The notes under the pieces were generated by a model that worked only from the letters and a program-made list of their open reading frames with translations, did not search any database and was not told where the DNA came from. The position numbers and the translations under genes were made by a program. From DALYJJ01 sp031969915 (GTDB lineage Bacteria > Acidobacteriota > Terriglobia > Bryobacterales > Bryobacteraceae), in the NCBI GenBank assembly GCA_031969915.1, contig DALYJJ010000002.1:29631-93630 (forward strand): a stretch of 64,000 bases of DNA, written 5' to 3'. Positions 25,723 through 33,315 of the stretch are shown in pieces. The stretch's first letter is position 1, and each line of letters opens with the position of its first letter.

Positions 25723-26451
25723 TCACATGCCGTGGACGGCGAGCAGCTTCTTCACGATCTTGTCTTCCTGCACGCCTGTCTTGCCGGCGGTGTCGTTGGT
25801 GGCGGGGTCCTCTTCTCCGTCCGGGGGCGCGGCGACGATGGCCGGCCGCTTCGCGGGCTTGGCGATGTGATCGCACTCGAACTCCTCGGCCGCCCAGAGC
25901 AGTTGATCCAGGTCCTTCACGCTGTAGCCGGCAAAGTAGCCCAGGTTGTTGAGCCGCGCCTGCTGCCCGGAGATCTTGGTCTCCGGATTCAGGCTCCCGA
26001 TCCGCAGATCATATTTCACGTCGTGAGGCTCCGGCTTCTCCGGATGCGCGATCAATTCGCCCTGCTTCACCACCCGGCCCATGCGCTTTTCCACAATCCC
26101 TTCCGTGTCGGTCGGGTCTGCGGCTTCCGCCGGCTTGCCGCTCTCCAGCGCGATGTCGCACGCCGTTTCGCTCATCTTGTTACCGTCGACGTCGATCAAC
26201 TTGCACCGCAGAAACAGGGGCGGAACATCGGCTTGAAACACATGCGTCTGGTCGGTGGCCCGGCGCTCCTGTTTGTCCTCCCGGTCCGGAATGAAGATCT
26301 GATCGCCAGGAAACAGAACGTGGGGGTCGCGAAGCGCCTTGACGGCGGCGTTCTCAGGGTGGTCCCAGAGGACGTGGAAATCGCCGAAGCCCTCCTGGGC
26401 GGCGATGGCGGAAAGATGCTCCCCCTGCTGGACGATATGAGTCTTCGGCAT
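25723..26451 (-). CDS. LysM-domain protein of the injection-cargo type
   Basis: A 242-residue protein. Residues 1-55 are a LysM-like motif: 'THIVQQGEHLSAIAAQEGF' at the start and 'DPHVLFPGDQIFIPD' at its end. A beta-rich middle follows, then 'IGSLNPETKISGQQARLNNLGYFAG', a truncated peptidoglycan-binding repeat often found in LysM proteins next to VgrG/PAAR genes. No signal peptide. First gene of the minus-strand operon 26451-21694. The upstream 200 bp contain the terminator of the TonB gene, so its promoter must lie in the short stretch between 26452 and about 26560. Confidence 0.75.
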   Translation of the reverse strand: MPKTHIVQQGEHLSAIAAQEGFGDFHVLWDHPENAAVKALRDPHVLFPGDQIFIPDREDKQERRATDQTHVFQADVPPLFLRCKLIDVDGNKMSETACDIALESGKPAEAADPTDTEGIVEKRMGRVVKQGELIAHPEKPEPHDVKYDLRIGSLNPETKISGQQARLNNLGYFAGYSVKDLDQLLWAAEEFECDHIAKPAKRPAIVAAPPDGEEDPATNDTAGKTGVQEDKIVKKLLAVHGM

Positions 26452-26561
26452 GGCCCGAGCCAGTATGGTAGCCGAAAACGGCGCCGGTTGGAACCGATTC
26501 CGCTATTTCTACCGTTATTGGTTACGCGGTTTGCTCGGAGAAGGCAGCTCACCGAGAGCCC

Positions 26562-26619
26562 AGAAAAAAACAGCCCGTGGGCCGCTCAACCGGCGCTTGT
26601 CGGCCGGCGGCCCACGGGC
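26562..26619 (-). terminator. Intrinsic terminator of the TonB-receptor gene
   Basis: On the minus strand a perfect 13-bp inverted repeat (arms 26607-26619 and 26573-26585, GCCCGTGGGCCGC type) encloses a GC-rich loop that can extend the stem. It is followed by TG and seven T (26570-26564). It lies 40 nt after the stop of the receptor gene, the expected Rho-independent position. Confidence 0.85.
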
Positions 26620-26658
26620 AGAGTTCTTCCAGGACGTACAGCGCGTTCGCGCTGGCGC

Positions 26659-29600
26659 TTAGAAATTCAGCTTCAGCGCAAGCTGAATCAGCCGAGGATC
26701 GAAGGTGGACGTCACGCGACCGAAGTTGGCGGAAGTGAGGTCCACCACCGGGGCGCCGAAGTTGGTGCGGTTGAAGAAATTGAAGAACTCGGCACGGAAC
26801 GCCAGGCGCGAGGTCTCATTGATGAACGGTAGGGCGAACGACTTCGACATCGTGAAGTCCACCTGGTAGAGCGGGAAGCCGTAGACGACGTTGCGGCCGA
26901 GGTTGCCGAACGGAGCGATGGCGGCGGGGATGGCCAGGTTCGCCCGGTTGAAGTAGTTGGTGAAGGTGCGCGAGGCGTCCGGAGCCTTCGCTCCCTGGGA
27001 CCCGTCGATCAGGTTGGGCCGCAGCGCCACGTTGCCCAGAAAGTCGGGTTGCCCGTCGCTCAGGCGCCCGTCGAAATCGGGGTAGCGGATGTTGAGGGGC
27101 TGGCCCCCGGTGAGCGTGATGATCGAGGAAGCCTCCCAGCCGCCCAGGAATGCGTCCACCGCGCCGGGCATGCCGCTTCCGAAGCGCTTGCCCTTGCCGA
27201 AGGGCAGCGAATAGGTGACGCTCGTCGTGTTGTTGAAGCGCTGGTCGAAGCTGGAGGGGCCGCGGTCATTGGCGACATTGCGGATGTCCTGCGGGTTCGG
27301 CGATCCGCCGTTGGTGGTCTCCAGAACCTGTCCACCGTTGTCGATGGCCTTCGAGTAGGTGAAGGCGTTCAACAGCAGCAGGTCGCGGCCGCGGCGCTCG
27401 AACTTCACCTGGAGGGCGTTGTAGTTGGAGAAGCCGCCGGTCACCACCGCTGTGATGTTGCCGAAGCCCTGGTAGGGGCGGCGCGCCTGCAGCGTGCCCA
27501 GTGTGGTGAGGCCTCGCGAGACTTCCTCCTGGGTGATGGGGCGGGCCTGGTTGAAGTCGCCGAGCAGCGGCAGGTCCGTGCCGCGGTTGCCGACGTAGGC
27601 GACATCCAGCAGCGTGTCCTTGGTCAGGCTGTACTGCATGGTGAAGTGCCAGTTGTGAATCTGGCCCCACGGCAGGTCCGTCGGCGTGTAGAGAATCACG
27701 TTCGAGGGGGGGTTCACCGGGTATCCCATCTCACGCGTCCGGAAGCAGCCGTCGAAATTGTTCCCGGCGCAGGGAGTGTTCAGTAGCGCCGCTGAGTTCT
27801 GCCGCGAGAAGCGCGTGACGAACGGCGCGTTGGTGCCCAGGATCTCCGCCGACGCCATCCGGTTCCAGTAGTTGTAGCCGAGCCCGTAGCCGCCGCGAAG
27901 CACCAGTCTCTTGTTGAGCTGATAGGCCGCACCCACGCGCGGCGAGAACAGGCCATAGCGGATCTCCCGCTGGGCACGCTCCTCGATCGAGCCGTTGGTG
28001 GCCTGCACCAGGCGGTTGGTAGCCGGATCGAAGTTGGCCTGCCGGCCCTCGGCTTCGTAGAACGGCGTCGTCAATTCATAGCGCAGACCCAGGTTGAGCG
28101 TCAGCTTGTCGGTCGCCTTCCAGTCATCCTGCAGGTAGAACCAGTGACCCTGCTGCCGAATCGGCACTGCCACCTGTGTCGCGAGCTGGTAGGAGCTGCG
28201 CGCGCCGAAATAGAAATCGGCGATGTTGTAGAAGTAGTTGTTCGCCGTGCCGCCGGTGGGCCGGCTGAACGTGCCGCCAAAGCCGTCGATGCCGTAGAGC
28301 GGGTTGGTGTCGTCGACAAGGATTCGCATGTACAGCCACTCATAGCCCATCTTCAGGTTGTGGCGGCCCGCGATCTTACTCAGGTTCAGGCGCGAGTTGA
28401 TGGTGGTGGGGAACTGCGCCTGCGGGTTCGTGGATTGGCGGCCGATACGGAAGCCGAGCCCGGTGATGTCCTGCGGCGTGATGCCGCCCCGCACGCGCTC
28501 ACCCGTGGGAAGGCCCGTGATGCCGAACAGGTCCTGCATGCTGGGCGTGCCCACCAGGGCAGGAAGACGGTCCATTCCCAGGCGCGTAACGGCGAAGCGG
28601 TACTCCAGAACTTCGGTGGCGGATTTGGTCCAGGTAGCGCCAGCCGTGCCGTTCTGGTTGAAGACGTTCAGGTTGCCGATCGAGTTGCCGCCCGAAAAGC
28701 CGGTGACAACGCCTGGCTGGAAGATATCCTGCCGCCGCTGCGTGTAGCGGAAGAAGGTGGCGACGCTCGGCTTCAACTGGTGATCGATCTTGACGGCTCC
28801 CTTGTCTTCGTTCAGTTGATTGCGGGCGTAGCCGGAATAGTTGTTCGCGATGCCGAGCGCGCCGCCGCCCGGGGAGTTCGGTTGCGGCAGTTCGTTCAGC
28901 ACGCGGCGGGCGAAGCGCGTCATCGGAATCGGCTGCCCGGCGGGGATCACCGTGCCGGCGGCGATGGAGCGGCCCTGGTCATCCGTAAACGCGATGGGCA
29001 CGCGGACATCGGTGGGCAGCACGCCGCGGCGATGGTCGAGCGACGGCAGATTCACGAACTGGAAGGGCGACTGGATCCACCGCGACCCTTCGTAGTCGGC
29101 AAAGAAAAAGGTGCGGTCCTTGACGAGGGGGCCGCCGAAGGTGCCGCCGAACTGGTTGCGGTTTACCTGCGGCTTGGGGAGCACCTGGTTATTCACGGTG
29201 GGCTTGAAGAAACCGTAGGCGTTCAGACGCGTGTTCTGCAGGAAGTTCCAGAGCGAGCCGTGGAATTCGTTGCCGCCGGAACGGGAACTGACGTTCATCA
29301 CCGCGCCGCCCGACCGCCCGTACTCCGCCGAGTAGGCGTTCACCACCATGCGGAACTCGGCCACCGAATCCGGCGACGGTTGGATCGCCTGGTTCGAGAA
29401 GCCCTGGTTCGTGGTGCCGTAGAAGTTGTTGTCGACGCCGTCCAGAAGGAAGTTGTTGAATACGCTCCGCAGCCCGTTGACGTTGTAAGAGCCTTCGCGG
29501 CGGAACGCGATGTCGCCCTGGTTGCCCACCTGCGATTGCCGTACGCCGGGAACCAGAAGCGCCAGGTTCGAATAGGAGCGGCCCAGGATCGGGAGGTTGA

Positions 29601-30027
29601 CGATCTGCTTCTGCGTGATCACCTGGCCCTTGGAGGAGCTTTCGCTTTCGAGCAGCGGCGCTTCCGCCGTCACGTTGACGACTTCGGTGACGGCGCCGAC
29701 CTGGAGCATCAGATCGACGCGCTGCCGGGCGTTGACGGTGATGTTCACGCGCTCCACAATGGCGCGCGAAAACCCGGCCATCTCCGCCGTAACCGAATAC
29801 GCACCGATGCGAACCGTCGGGAAAATGTAATCGCCCGCCGCATCCGTGGTGGCTTGAGCGACGATGCCCGTGTCGAGATTCTTGAGCGTGACCGCGGCGC
29901 CCGAGATGGCGCCTCCCTTGGCGTCGCGTACCGACCCAAGAACGGCGGCAGAATCGAATTGGGCTCGGGCCGCGGAGGCTCCGAAGAGCAGGGCGGCGAA
30001 CAGAGCGAGAGATCTTTGAAGATTCAT
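26659..30027 (-). CDS. TonB-dependent receptor with carboxypeptidase regulatory-like domain (Oar-like)
   Basis: A 1,122-residue outer-membrane protein. The start at 30027 gives the signal peptide MNLQRSLALFAALLFGASAARAQ; a 21-residue extension is open but unlikely. Residues ~25-115 are a CarboxypepD_reg fold ('GSVRDAKGGAISGAAVTLKNLDTG'). A plug domain follows ('NVTAEAPLLESES', 'PILGRSYSNLALLVPGV', 'VNGLRSVFNNFLLDGVDNN', 'NVSSRSGGNEFHGSLWNFLQN'), and then a long beta-barrel ending in aromatic/hydrophobic 'LIQLALKLNF'. These Oar-like receptors are expanded in Acidobacteria and probably import large glycans or peptides. Ligand unknown. Confidence 0.93.
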   Translation of the reverse strand: MNLQRSLALFAALLFGASAARAQFDSAAVLGSVRDAKGGAISGAAVTLKNLDTGIVAQATTDAAGDYIFPTVRIGAYSVTAEMAGFSRAIVERVNITVNARQRVDLMLQVGAVTEVVNVTAEAPLLESESSSKGQVITQKQIVNLPILGRSYSNLALLVPGVRQSQVGNQGDIAFRREGSYNVNGLRSVFNNFLLDGVDNNFYGTTNQGFSNQAIQPSPDSVAEFRMVVNAYSAEYGRSGGAVMNVSSRSGGNEFHGSLWNFLQNTRLNAYGFFKPTVNNQVLPKPQVNRNQFGGTFGGPLVKDRTFFFADYEGSRWIQSPFQFVNLPSLDHRRGVLPTDVRVPIAFTDDQGRSIAAGTVIPAGQPIPMTRFARRVLNELPQPNSPGGGALGIANNYSGYARNQLNEDKGAVKIDHQLKPSVATFFRYTQRRQDIFQPGVVTGFSGGNSIGNLNVFNQNGTAGATWTKSATEVLEYRFAVTRLGMDRLPALVGTPSMQDLFGITGLPTGERVRGGITPQDITGLGFRIGRQSTNPQAQFPTTINSRLNLSKIAGRHNLKMGYEWLYMRILVDDTNPLYGIDGFGGTFSRPTGGTANNYFYNIADFYFGARSSYQLATQVAVPIRQQGHWFYLQDDWKATDKLTLNLGLRYELTTPFYEAEGRQANFDPATNRLVQATNGSIEERAQREIRYGLFSPRVGAAYQLNKRLVLRGGYGLGYNYWNRMASAEILGTNAPFVTRFSRQNSAALLNTPCAGNNFDGCFRTREMGYPVNPPSNVILYTPTDLPWGQIHNWHFTMQYSLTKDTLLDVAYVGNRGTDLPLLGDFNQARPITQEEVSRGLTTLGTLQARRPYQGFGNITAVVTGGFSNYNALQVKFERRGRDLLLLNAFTYSKAIDNGGQVLETTNGGSPNPQDIRNVANDRGPSSFDQRFNNTTSVTYSLPFGKGKRFGSGMPGAVDAFLGGWEASSIITLTGGQPLNIRYPDFDGRLSDGQPDFLGNVALRPNLIDGSQGAKAPDASRTFTNYFNRANLAIPAAIAPFGNLGRNVVYGFPLYQVDFTMSKSFALPFINETSRLAFRAEFFNFFNRTNFGAPVVDLTSANFGRVTSTFDPRLIQLALKLNF

Positions 30028-30229
30028 GGCATTTACGAGTGATGAAAGACTAACCGGCTGAGGGGAAAAACGCACCTCTCCCGAAGTCACGGGAGACCCT
30101 ACATCCCTTTAGATTACCCGTGCCTCCGGCTGCGATGGCCAAAATGACATGAAAGTTTGCTGACAATTCGGTTGCGATTGACGGTGTCGCAACCGAGGCG
30201 GCTCGGTGGTCTTAGGGGTGAGGAAAGCT
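30028..30229. promoter_or_regulatory. Divergent promoter region of the TonB receptor and the BsuPI-like gene
   Basis: About 200 bp between divergent starts. It contains an inverted repeat CTCCCG-N6-CGGGAG (30078-30095) followed on the minus strand, 7 nt later, by five T. This could be a leader hairpin of the receptor mRNA. A TAATCT box on the minus strand (30111-30116) could be a -10 element, but no convincing -35 sits 17 bp upstream. No known operator or riboswitch was recognised. Confidence 0.3.
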
Positions 30230-31261
30230 ATGCGCTTCATGAGAGCAATGACGGTCCTGGCGGCGGCGGTGCTCTGGGCGGCGCCGTCCTTCGGTGCCGC
30301 GGTCTTTTTTCCCCTGCAGACGGGAAACGAATGGGTGTATCGGAACGCAAGGTGGGGCGACGGGTTCCACGTCCGCGTCGGATTGCCCGTGATGATCAAC
30401 GGCCGCGTCTACCACGCCCTGGACGGATACACCGAGAAGCGGCTGCTGGTCCGCGTGGATGAGCGCGGCCAACTGTTGGCCGTGAATGAGGAGACCGGCC
30501 GCGAGGAACTAGTGACCTCCTTCGAGACTCCCGGCGGCGGATGGTGGCCGGCCAACGGACGCATATGCGGCGGCGAAGGAGAGACGCAGGAGCGCCGCGA
30601 AGAACACGATGGGCCGGCCGGGCCGTTCCGCGAGGTGCTGAGTATTCGTTACCGTGGCCTCTCCTGTGCGGACTACGGCGCCGAGAGCGAGCAGTTCGCG
30701 GAGAACATTGGCATGGTGCGGCGCGTCAACCAGACGTTGTTGGGCCCGCGCGTTCACGACTTGGTCTATGCGCGCGTCGGGCGAAGCGTGATCGAAGCAC
30801 GGCCCCACGGACGGTTCACGCTTGTGGTGGAACCGGACGTCGAACAAGGCTTCCTGCGAGCGACGCTGCGCCTGCAAACAGGCCCTGCCGGGCCGCTCCG
30901 CCTGGAGTTCCCTTCGTCGCAGGTCTACGAGGTGCTGGTCAAGGACGCCGCCGGCGCGGTCCTCTGGCGGTACTCCGACGGCCTAGTGTTCCTGCCCGCG
31001 GTGCACCCGCGCGAATTCGCGGGCGAGTGGAGCGCCGAGGTGCGCATCCCGCAACCGTCCGCGGAGAGATTCACGGTGCAGGCCTGGATGACAACCAGCG
31101 AGCCGTCATTTGCGGCCATGGTGCCCGGGGTGGGACTTGAACCCACACGCCACTTGCGCGGCAAAGGAGTGCGAGTGAACACAACTTCTCCCGGCTTCAT
31201 CGAGGCGCCGATCCGTGGAGCCGACTACGTTATTGACGGCGGCACCATGCCAACCATCTGA
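30230..31261 (+). CDS. Secreted BsuPI-like (putative proteinase-inhibitor fold) protein with a C-terminus read from a tRNA remnant
   Basis: A 343-residue protein from ATG 30230, preceded by GAGGAAA. Signal peptide MRFMRAMTVLAAAVLWAAPSFG. The first part ('FFPLQTGNEWVYRN') is a motif common in secreted acidobacterial proteins. Residues ~190-290 resemble the BsuPI domain ('RATLRLQTGPAGPLRLEFPSSQVYEVLVKDAAGAVLWRYSDG'). The last ~47 residues, from 'MVPGVGLEPTRH' on, are the antisense translation of a tRNA 3' end. The original gene end was therefore probably replaced or lost when that tRNA fragment arrived. Function unknown. Confidence 0.72.
   Translation: MRFMRAMTVLAAAVLWAAPSFGAAVFFPLQTGNEWVYRNARWGDGFHVRVGLPVMINGRVYHALDGYTEKRLLVRVDERGQLLAVNEETGREELVTSFETPGGGWWPANGRICGGEGETQERREEHDGPAGPFREVLSIRYRGLSCADYGAESEQFAENIGMVRRVNQTLLGPRVHDLVYARVGRSVIEARPHGRFTLVVEPDVEQGFLRATLRLQTGPAGPLRLEFPSSQVYEVLVKDAAGAVLWRYSDGLVFLPAVHPREFAGEWSAEVRIPQPSAERFTVQAWMTTSEPSFAAMVPGVGLEPTRHLRGKGVRVNTTSPGFIEAPIRGADYVIDGGTMPTI
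31119..31165 (-). pseudogene. 3' fragment of a tRNA-Leu gene
   Basis: On the minus strand this stretch has a complete tRNA 3' half. A class II variable arm (GCCGC-GCAA-GTGGC, 31149-31162) is followed by a T arm GTGGG/CCCAC with a TTCAAGT loop (31130-31146), acceptor strand CCCGGGC, A73 and CCA (31119-31129). No GCCCGGG 5' acceptor strand, D arm or normal anticodon loop lies upstream, so the gene is incomplete. The long variable arm and acceptor sequence point to tRNA-Leu. It overlaps the 3' end of the BsuPI-like reading frame. Confidence 0.75.
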
Positions 31262-31278
31262 GCGGTTCTTGAGCGAAC

Positions 31279-31600
31279 TGGTGCGGGCGGAGGGACTTGA
31301 ACCCTCACGGACCTTGCGGTCCAACGGATTTTCTTGCCCTCTACGGCTTTCGCCGCCCTTGGCTTACTTGCCAGGGTTTGGGGTCTGGACTATCCCTTCA
31401 CCATGCCCCGAATCAAGTTCCGGGATTAGGCGCTGCCCGTCTAGTCTCTACACCTTCCCGGCCGTTTCGGGCCGGGCTTGGCTCGGGATCGCCATGTTAC
31501 AGGGTTCCCCGACTTTGGGCAGTTCTGCATCGCCGGTTTCCCGGCGAGCACTCAAGTTCTCTCTCAAGTCCGATGCGTCTGCCGATTCCGCCACGCCCGC
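31279..31600 (-). tRNA. tRNA-Leu(UAA) interrupted by a group I intron
   Basis: Minus-strand gene of 322 nt. Exon 1 (31600-31566, 35 nt) begins GCGGGCGTGGCGGAATCGG and ends at U34 of the anticodon. Exon 2 (31332-31279, 54 nt) starts with AAAA (anticodon bases 35-36, then 37-38) and holds a class II variable arm, the T arm GAGGG/CCCTC, the acceptor strand CGCCCGC, A73 and CCA. Spliced, it gives an 89-nt tRNA-Leu with anticodon UAA and a 7-bp acceptor stem. The intron sits after U34, the classic position of the cyanobacterial and plastid tRNA-Leu(UAA) intron. Confidence 0.92.
31333..31565 (-). ncRNA. Group I self-splicing intron (233 nt, no ORF) in tRNA-Leu(UAA)
   Basis: Read on the minus strand, the intron ends with omega-G (31333). 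It has a plausible P1, exon ACUU with internal guide GAGU near 31550-31553, including a U-G wobble at the splice site. A Q-like segment is present (GATCCCGAGCCAAGCC). The R element is AGAGACTAGACGG (about 31438-31450) and the S element AAGGGATAGTCC (31387-31398). GACTA and TAGTC can form P7. It is too short to encode a homing endonuclease. The core resembles the small cyanobacterial tRNA-Leu introns (subgroup IC3), but the subgroup is inference. Confidence 0.9.
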
Positions 31601-31712
31601 ACGGTTTCAAGGTAGCATGCACTCGCCCAAAGGGGGGAGGGGGACGCGGAGAGAGTTGCAAGCTCGTTGGCAGATATGACAACATGAAGGGATGGAGGCT
31701 GCACAATAGCCC

Positions 31713-32066
31713 GTGGCGGAAGCCCGCAAAACGCGGACTGTCTCATGGATGAAAGCCGCGCTGCATGACTTCGGGAAGTTCCCGGAAGGTGCAAGGACGA
31801 TTTGCCTCACTGCGCTGACGATCGCGGCCGAGGGCGGCAAGGCCGATATCGCGAAGCCCTTGCACGGTCTGGGGTCGGGCGTGATGGAGATTGCACTGCC
31901 GTTTAGGGGCGACGCTTTCCGCGTCGTCTATGCCCTGCAGATTGGCGAAGACATCTGGGTGCTGCATGCTTTTCAGAAGAAATCGACGAAAAGCATTATG
32001 ACGCCCAAACACGAGATGAACCTCATAAAGGACCGTCTGAAGAGACTGAAGGAGATGCTGAAATGA
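31713..32066 (+). CDS. HigB/RelE-superfamily toxin (phage Gp49-like)
   Basis: A 117-residue protein with a GTG start at 31713; family alignment places the conserved region from 'KAALHDFGKFPEGARTICLTAL' onward. It matches HigB-like Gp49 toxins: 'AKPLHGLGSGVMEI', 'GDAFRVVYALQIGEDIWVLHAFQKKSTKSI' and the 'TPKHEMNLIKDRL' helix. These are ribosome-dependent mRNA endonucleases. The stop overlaps the antitoxin start (ATGA), a usual toxin-first HigBA arrangement. It lies 112 bp from the intron-bearing tRNA-Leu, typical of cargo at tRNA insertion sites. Confidence 0.85.
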   Translation: MAEARKTRTVSWMKAALHDFGKFPEGARTICLTALTIAAEGGKADIAKPLHGLGSGVMEIALPFRGDAFRVVYALQIGEDIWVLHAFQKKSTKSIMTPKHEMNLIKDRLKRLKEMLK

Positions 32067-32389
32067 AACGCGAGGCAAAACTCGGTGTGGTGCGCGGTAG
32101 CGGCAACGTCTTCCGCGACGTTGGAGCGAAGAACGCAGACGCGGAGCAATTCAAGGCCATCCTCGCCGCCGAAATCATCAAGGTGCTCGACCGCGAGAAA
32201 CTGACCGTACGCGCGGCGCATGCAAGGACCGGCTTTGCCGCTGCCGACTTCTCCCGCATCCGCAACGCGGACCTCGGCCGATTCACCGTCGATCGGTTGA
32301 TGGCGATCATCAACCGGCTTGGCTCGCGCGTCGAGGTGAGAATTCGCGTGCGTCGCGCCGAAGACGTCATGCATGAGGTGACGGCGTGA
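32063..32389 (+). CDS. XRE-family antitoxin (HigA-like)
   Basis: A 108-residue protein starting within the toxin's stop (ATGA). A helix-turn-helix region is visible ('EFKAILAAEIIKVLDREKLTVRAAHARTGFAAADFSRIRN', then 'FTVDRLMAIINRLGSRVEV'), as in HTH_37/XRE antitoxins partnered with Gp49-like toxins. It should neutralise the toxin and repress its own operon by binding upstream DNA, though no operator palindrome was identified with confidence. Confidence 0.83.
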   Translation: MKREAKLGVVRGSGNVFRDVGAKNADAEQFKAILAAEIIKVLDREKLTVRAAHARTGFAAADFSRIRNADLGRFTVDRLMAIINRLGSRVEVRIRVRRAEDVMHEVTA

Positions 32390-32601
32390 ATCGGATCATT
32401 GAGCGATTTCACCACCCGGGCGGCGCGCTGACTCTGCTCCGACACTCCAAGTCTACCAGCCGCGAAACGGAACGGCCTCCGCAGGCTCGGCGCGCATCTT
32501 TACCTTGATATACAGTGTTGTAGACCTGTTAGTACTATTCTGCCGAAACTTCTTCTATCTTGCCTTGAAGCGGGGCCGTCCCAGGTGATCCAATCGCCGG
32601 T
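32390..32601. other. 212-bp intergenic spacer with AT-richer 3' half
   Basis: Between the antitoxin and the PEP-CTERM gene. The second half (32500-32580) is clearly more AT-rich than the surrounding chromosome and contains TTGATA near 32506 with weak -10-like hexamers downstream, so it probably carries the promoter of the next gene. No RNA gene, repeat or ORF was recognised. Confidence 0.35.
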
Positions 32602-33315
32602 ATGGCTTCCCGCCCATTGCGCCGAGTTTCTTCGCTAATACTGTATCTTGCTTTGTCCGCCGCAATTGCCAGCGCCGATTACGACACAAGTTCCATACAC
32701 CACTCCGCTGTCGTCCCGTTCGGCTTCTGGGAGTTCGACGAGCTCGGAGTGCGGGACTTAGTCTTTCCCTCGTTTGACTCCTCCCTCGGCGAGCTTAGAA
32801 GAGCCCACATCTACGTCTCCGCCTTATCGCACGGAGACTTCCTTGTGTGTAATAACAGCAACGCGATAGGAAGCTGGTCAATCGAAATGGGCCGGAGTTA
32901 CAGTGTTCGGCGGGCTGCACAAACGCCACTCGCGACCGCCTCGACGGTAACATATAACCACGCGAACTGGATTGCTCCTGGACAATGTGAATGGGTAGCT
33001 AATCAACCCTATCGGTCGATTCAGAGCAACGTCCGTCTCACCGGACCCGAGTTGGCGTACTTCCAGACAGCGAACGTGATTCGCTTAGCACTGTCGCAGG
33101 AATTCAATTACAATCGTGCCTGGTGGCATACTTGGCCGGTGATTGTCGATTACAGCGGCGCCAGTTTTAGTGTGCTTGTCAACGTTAGTTACGAGTACGT
33201 CGAGCACTCCCCGGCTGAAGTGCCTGAACCGGAAGCTTACTCCGCTATCGTGGCGCTCGGCGTCGTTGCGATGGTTGCGATTCGCAGCCGTTTCCGTCCC
33301 AGACGGCTCCGTTAG
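32602..33315 (+). CDS. PEP-CTERM-sorted exported protein
   Basis: A 237-residue protein. An N-terminal signal peptide (SLILYLALSAAIASA) is followed by a 'YDTSSIHHSAVVPFGFWEFDELGVRDLVFPSFDSSLG' opening that resembles choice-of-anchor-type domains. The C-terminus is a textbook PEP-CTERM tripartite signal: VPEPEAY, a hydrophobic helix (SAIVALGVVAMVAI) and a basic tail (RSRFRPRRLR). Such proteins are cut and anchored by exosortase, which is not encoded in the window. Codon and base use are visibly more AT-rich than in the neighbours, suggesting recent transfer. Overlaps the convergent ABC gene by 4 nt. Confidence 0.82.
   Translation: MASRPLRRVSSLILYLALSAAIASADYDTSSIHHSAVVPFGFWEFDELGVRDLVFPSFDSSLGELRRAHIYVSALSHGDFLVCNNSNAIGSWSIEMGRSYSVRRAAQTPLATASTVTYNHANWIAPGQCEWVANQPYRSIQSNVRLTGPELAYFQTANVIRLALSQEFNYNRAWWHTWPVIVDYSGASFSVLVNVSYEYVEHSPAEVPEPEAYSAIVALGVVAMVAIRSRFRPRRLR

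Noticed and set aside
25168..26832. 554-residue plus-strand frame opposite the OmpA-like and LysM genes
   Set aside because: No recognisable domain, antisense to two genes with clear motifs, and it runs into the TonB terminator.
28144..30042. 632-residue plus-strand frame inside the first TonB receptor
   Set aside because: Antisense to a receptor with intact plug and barrel motifs; shadow composition.
31239..31245. GGTGCCG as a possible 5' acceptor strand for the tRNA fragment at 31119
   Set aside because: It pairs with only six of seven positions, needs a shifted acceptor without the encoded CCA, and leaves no D arm or anticodon loop.
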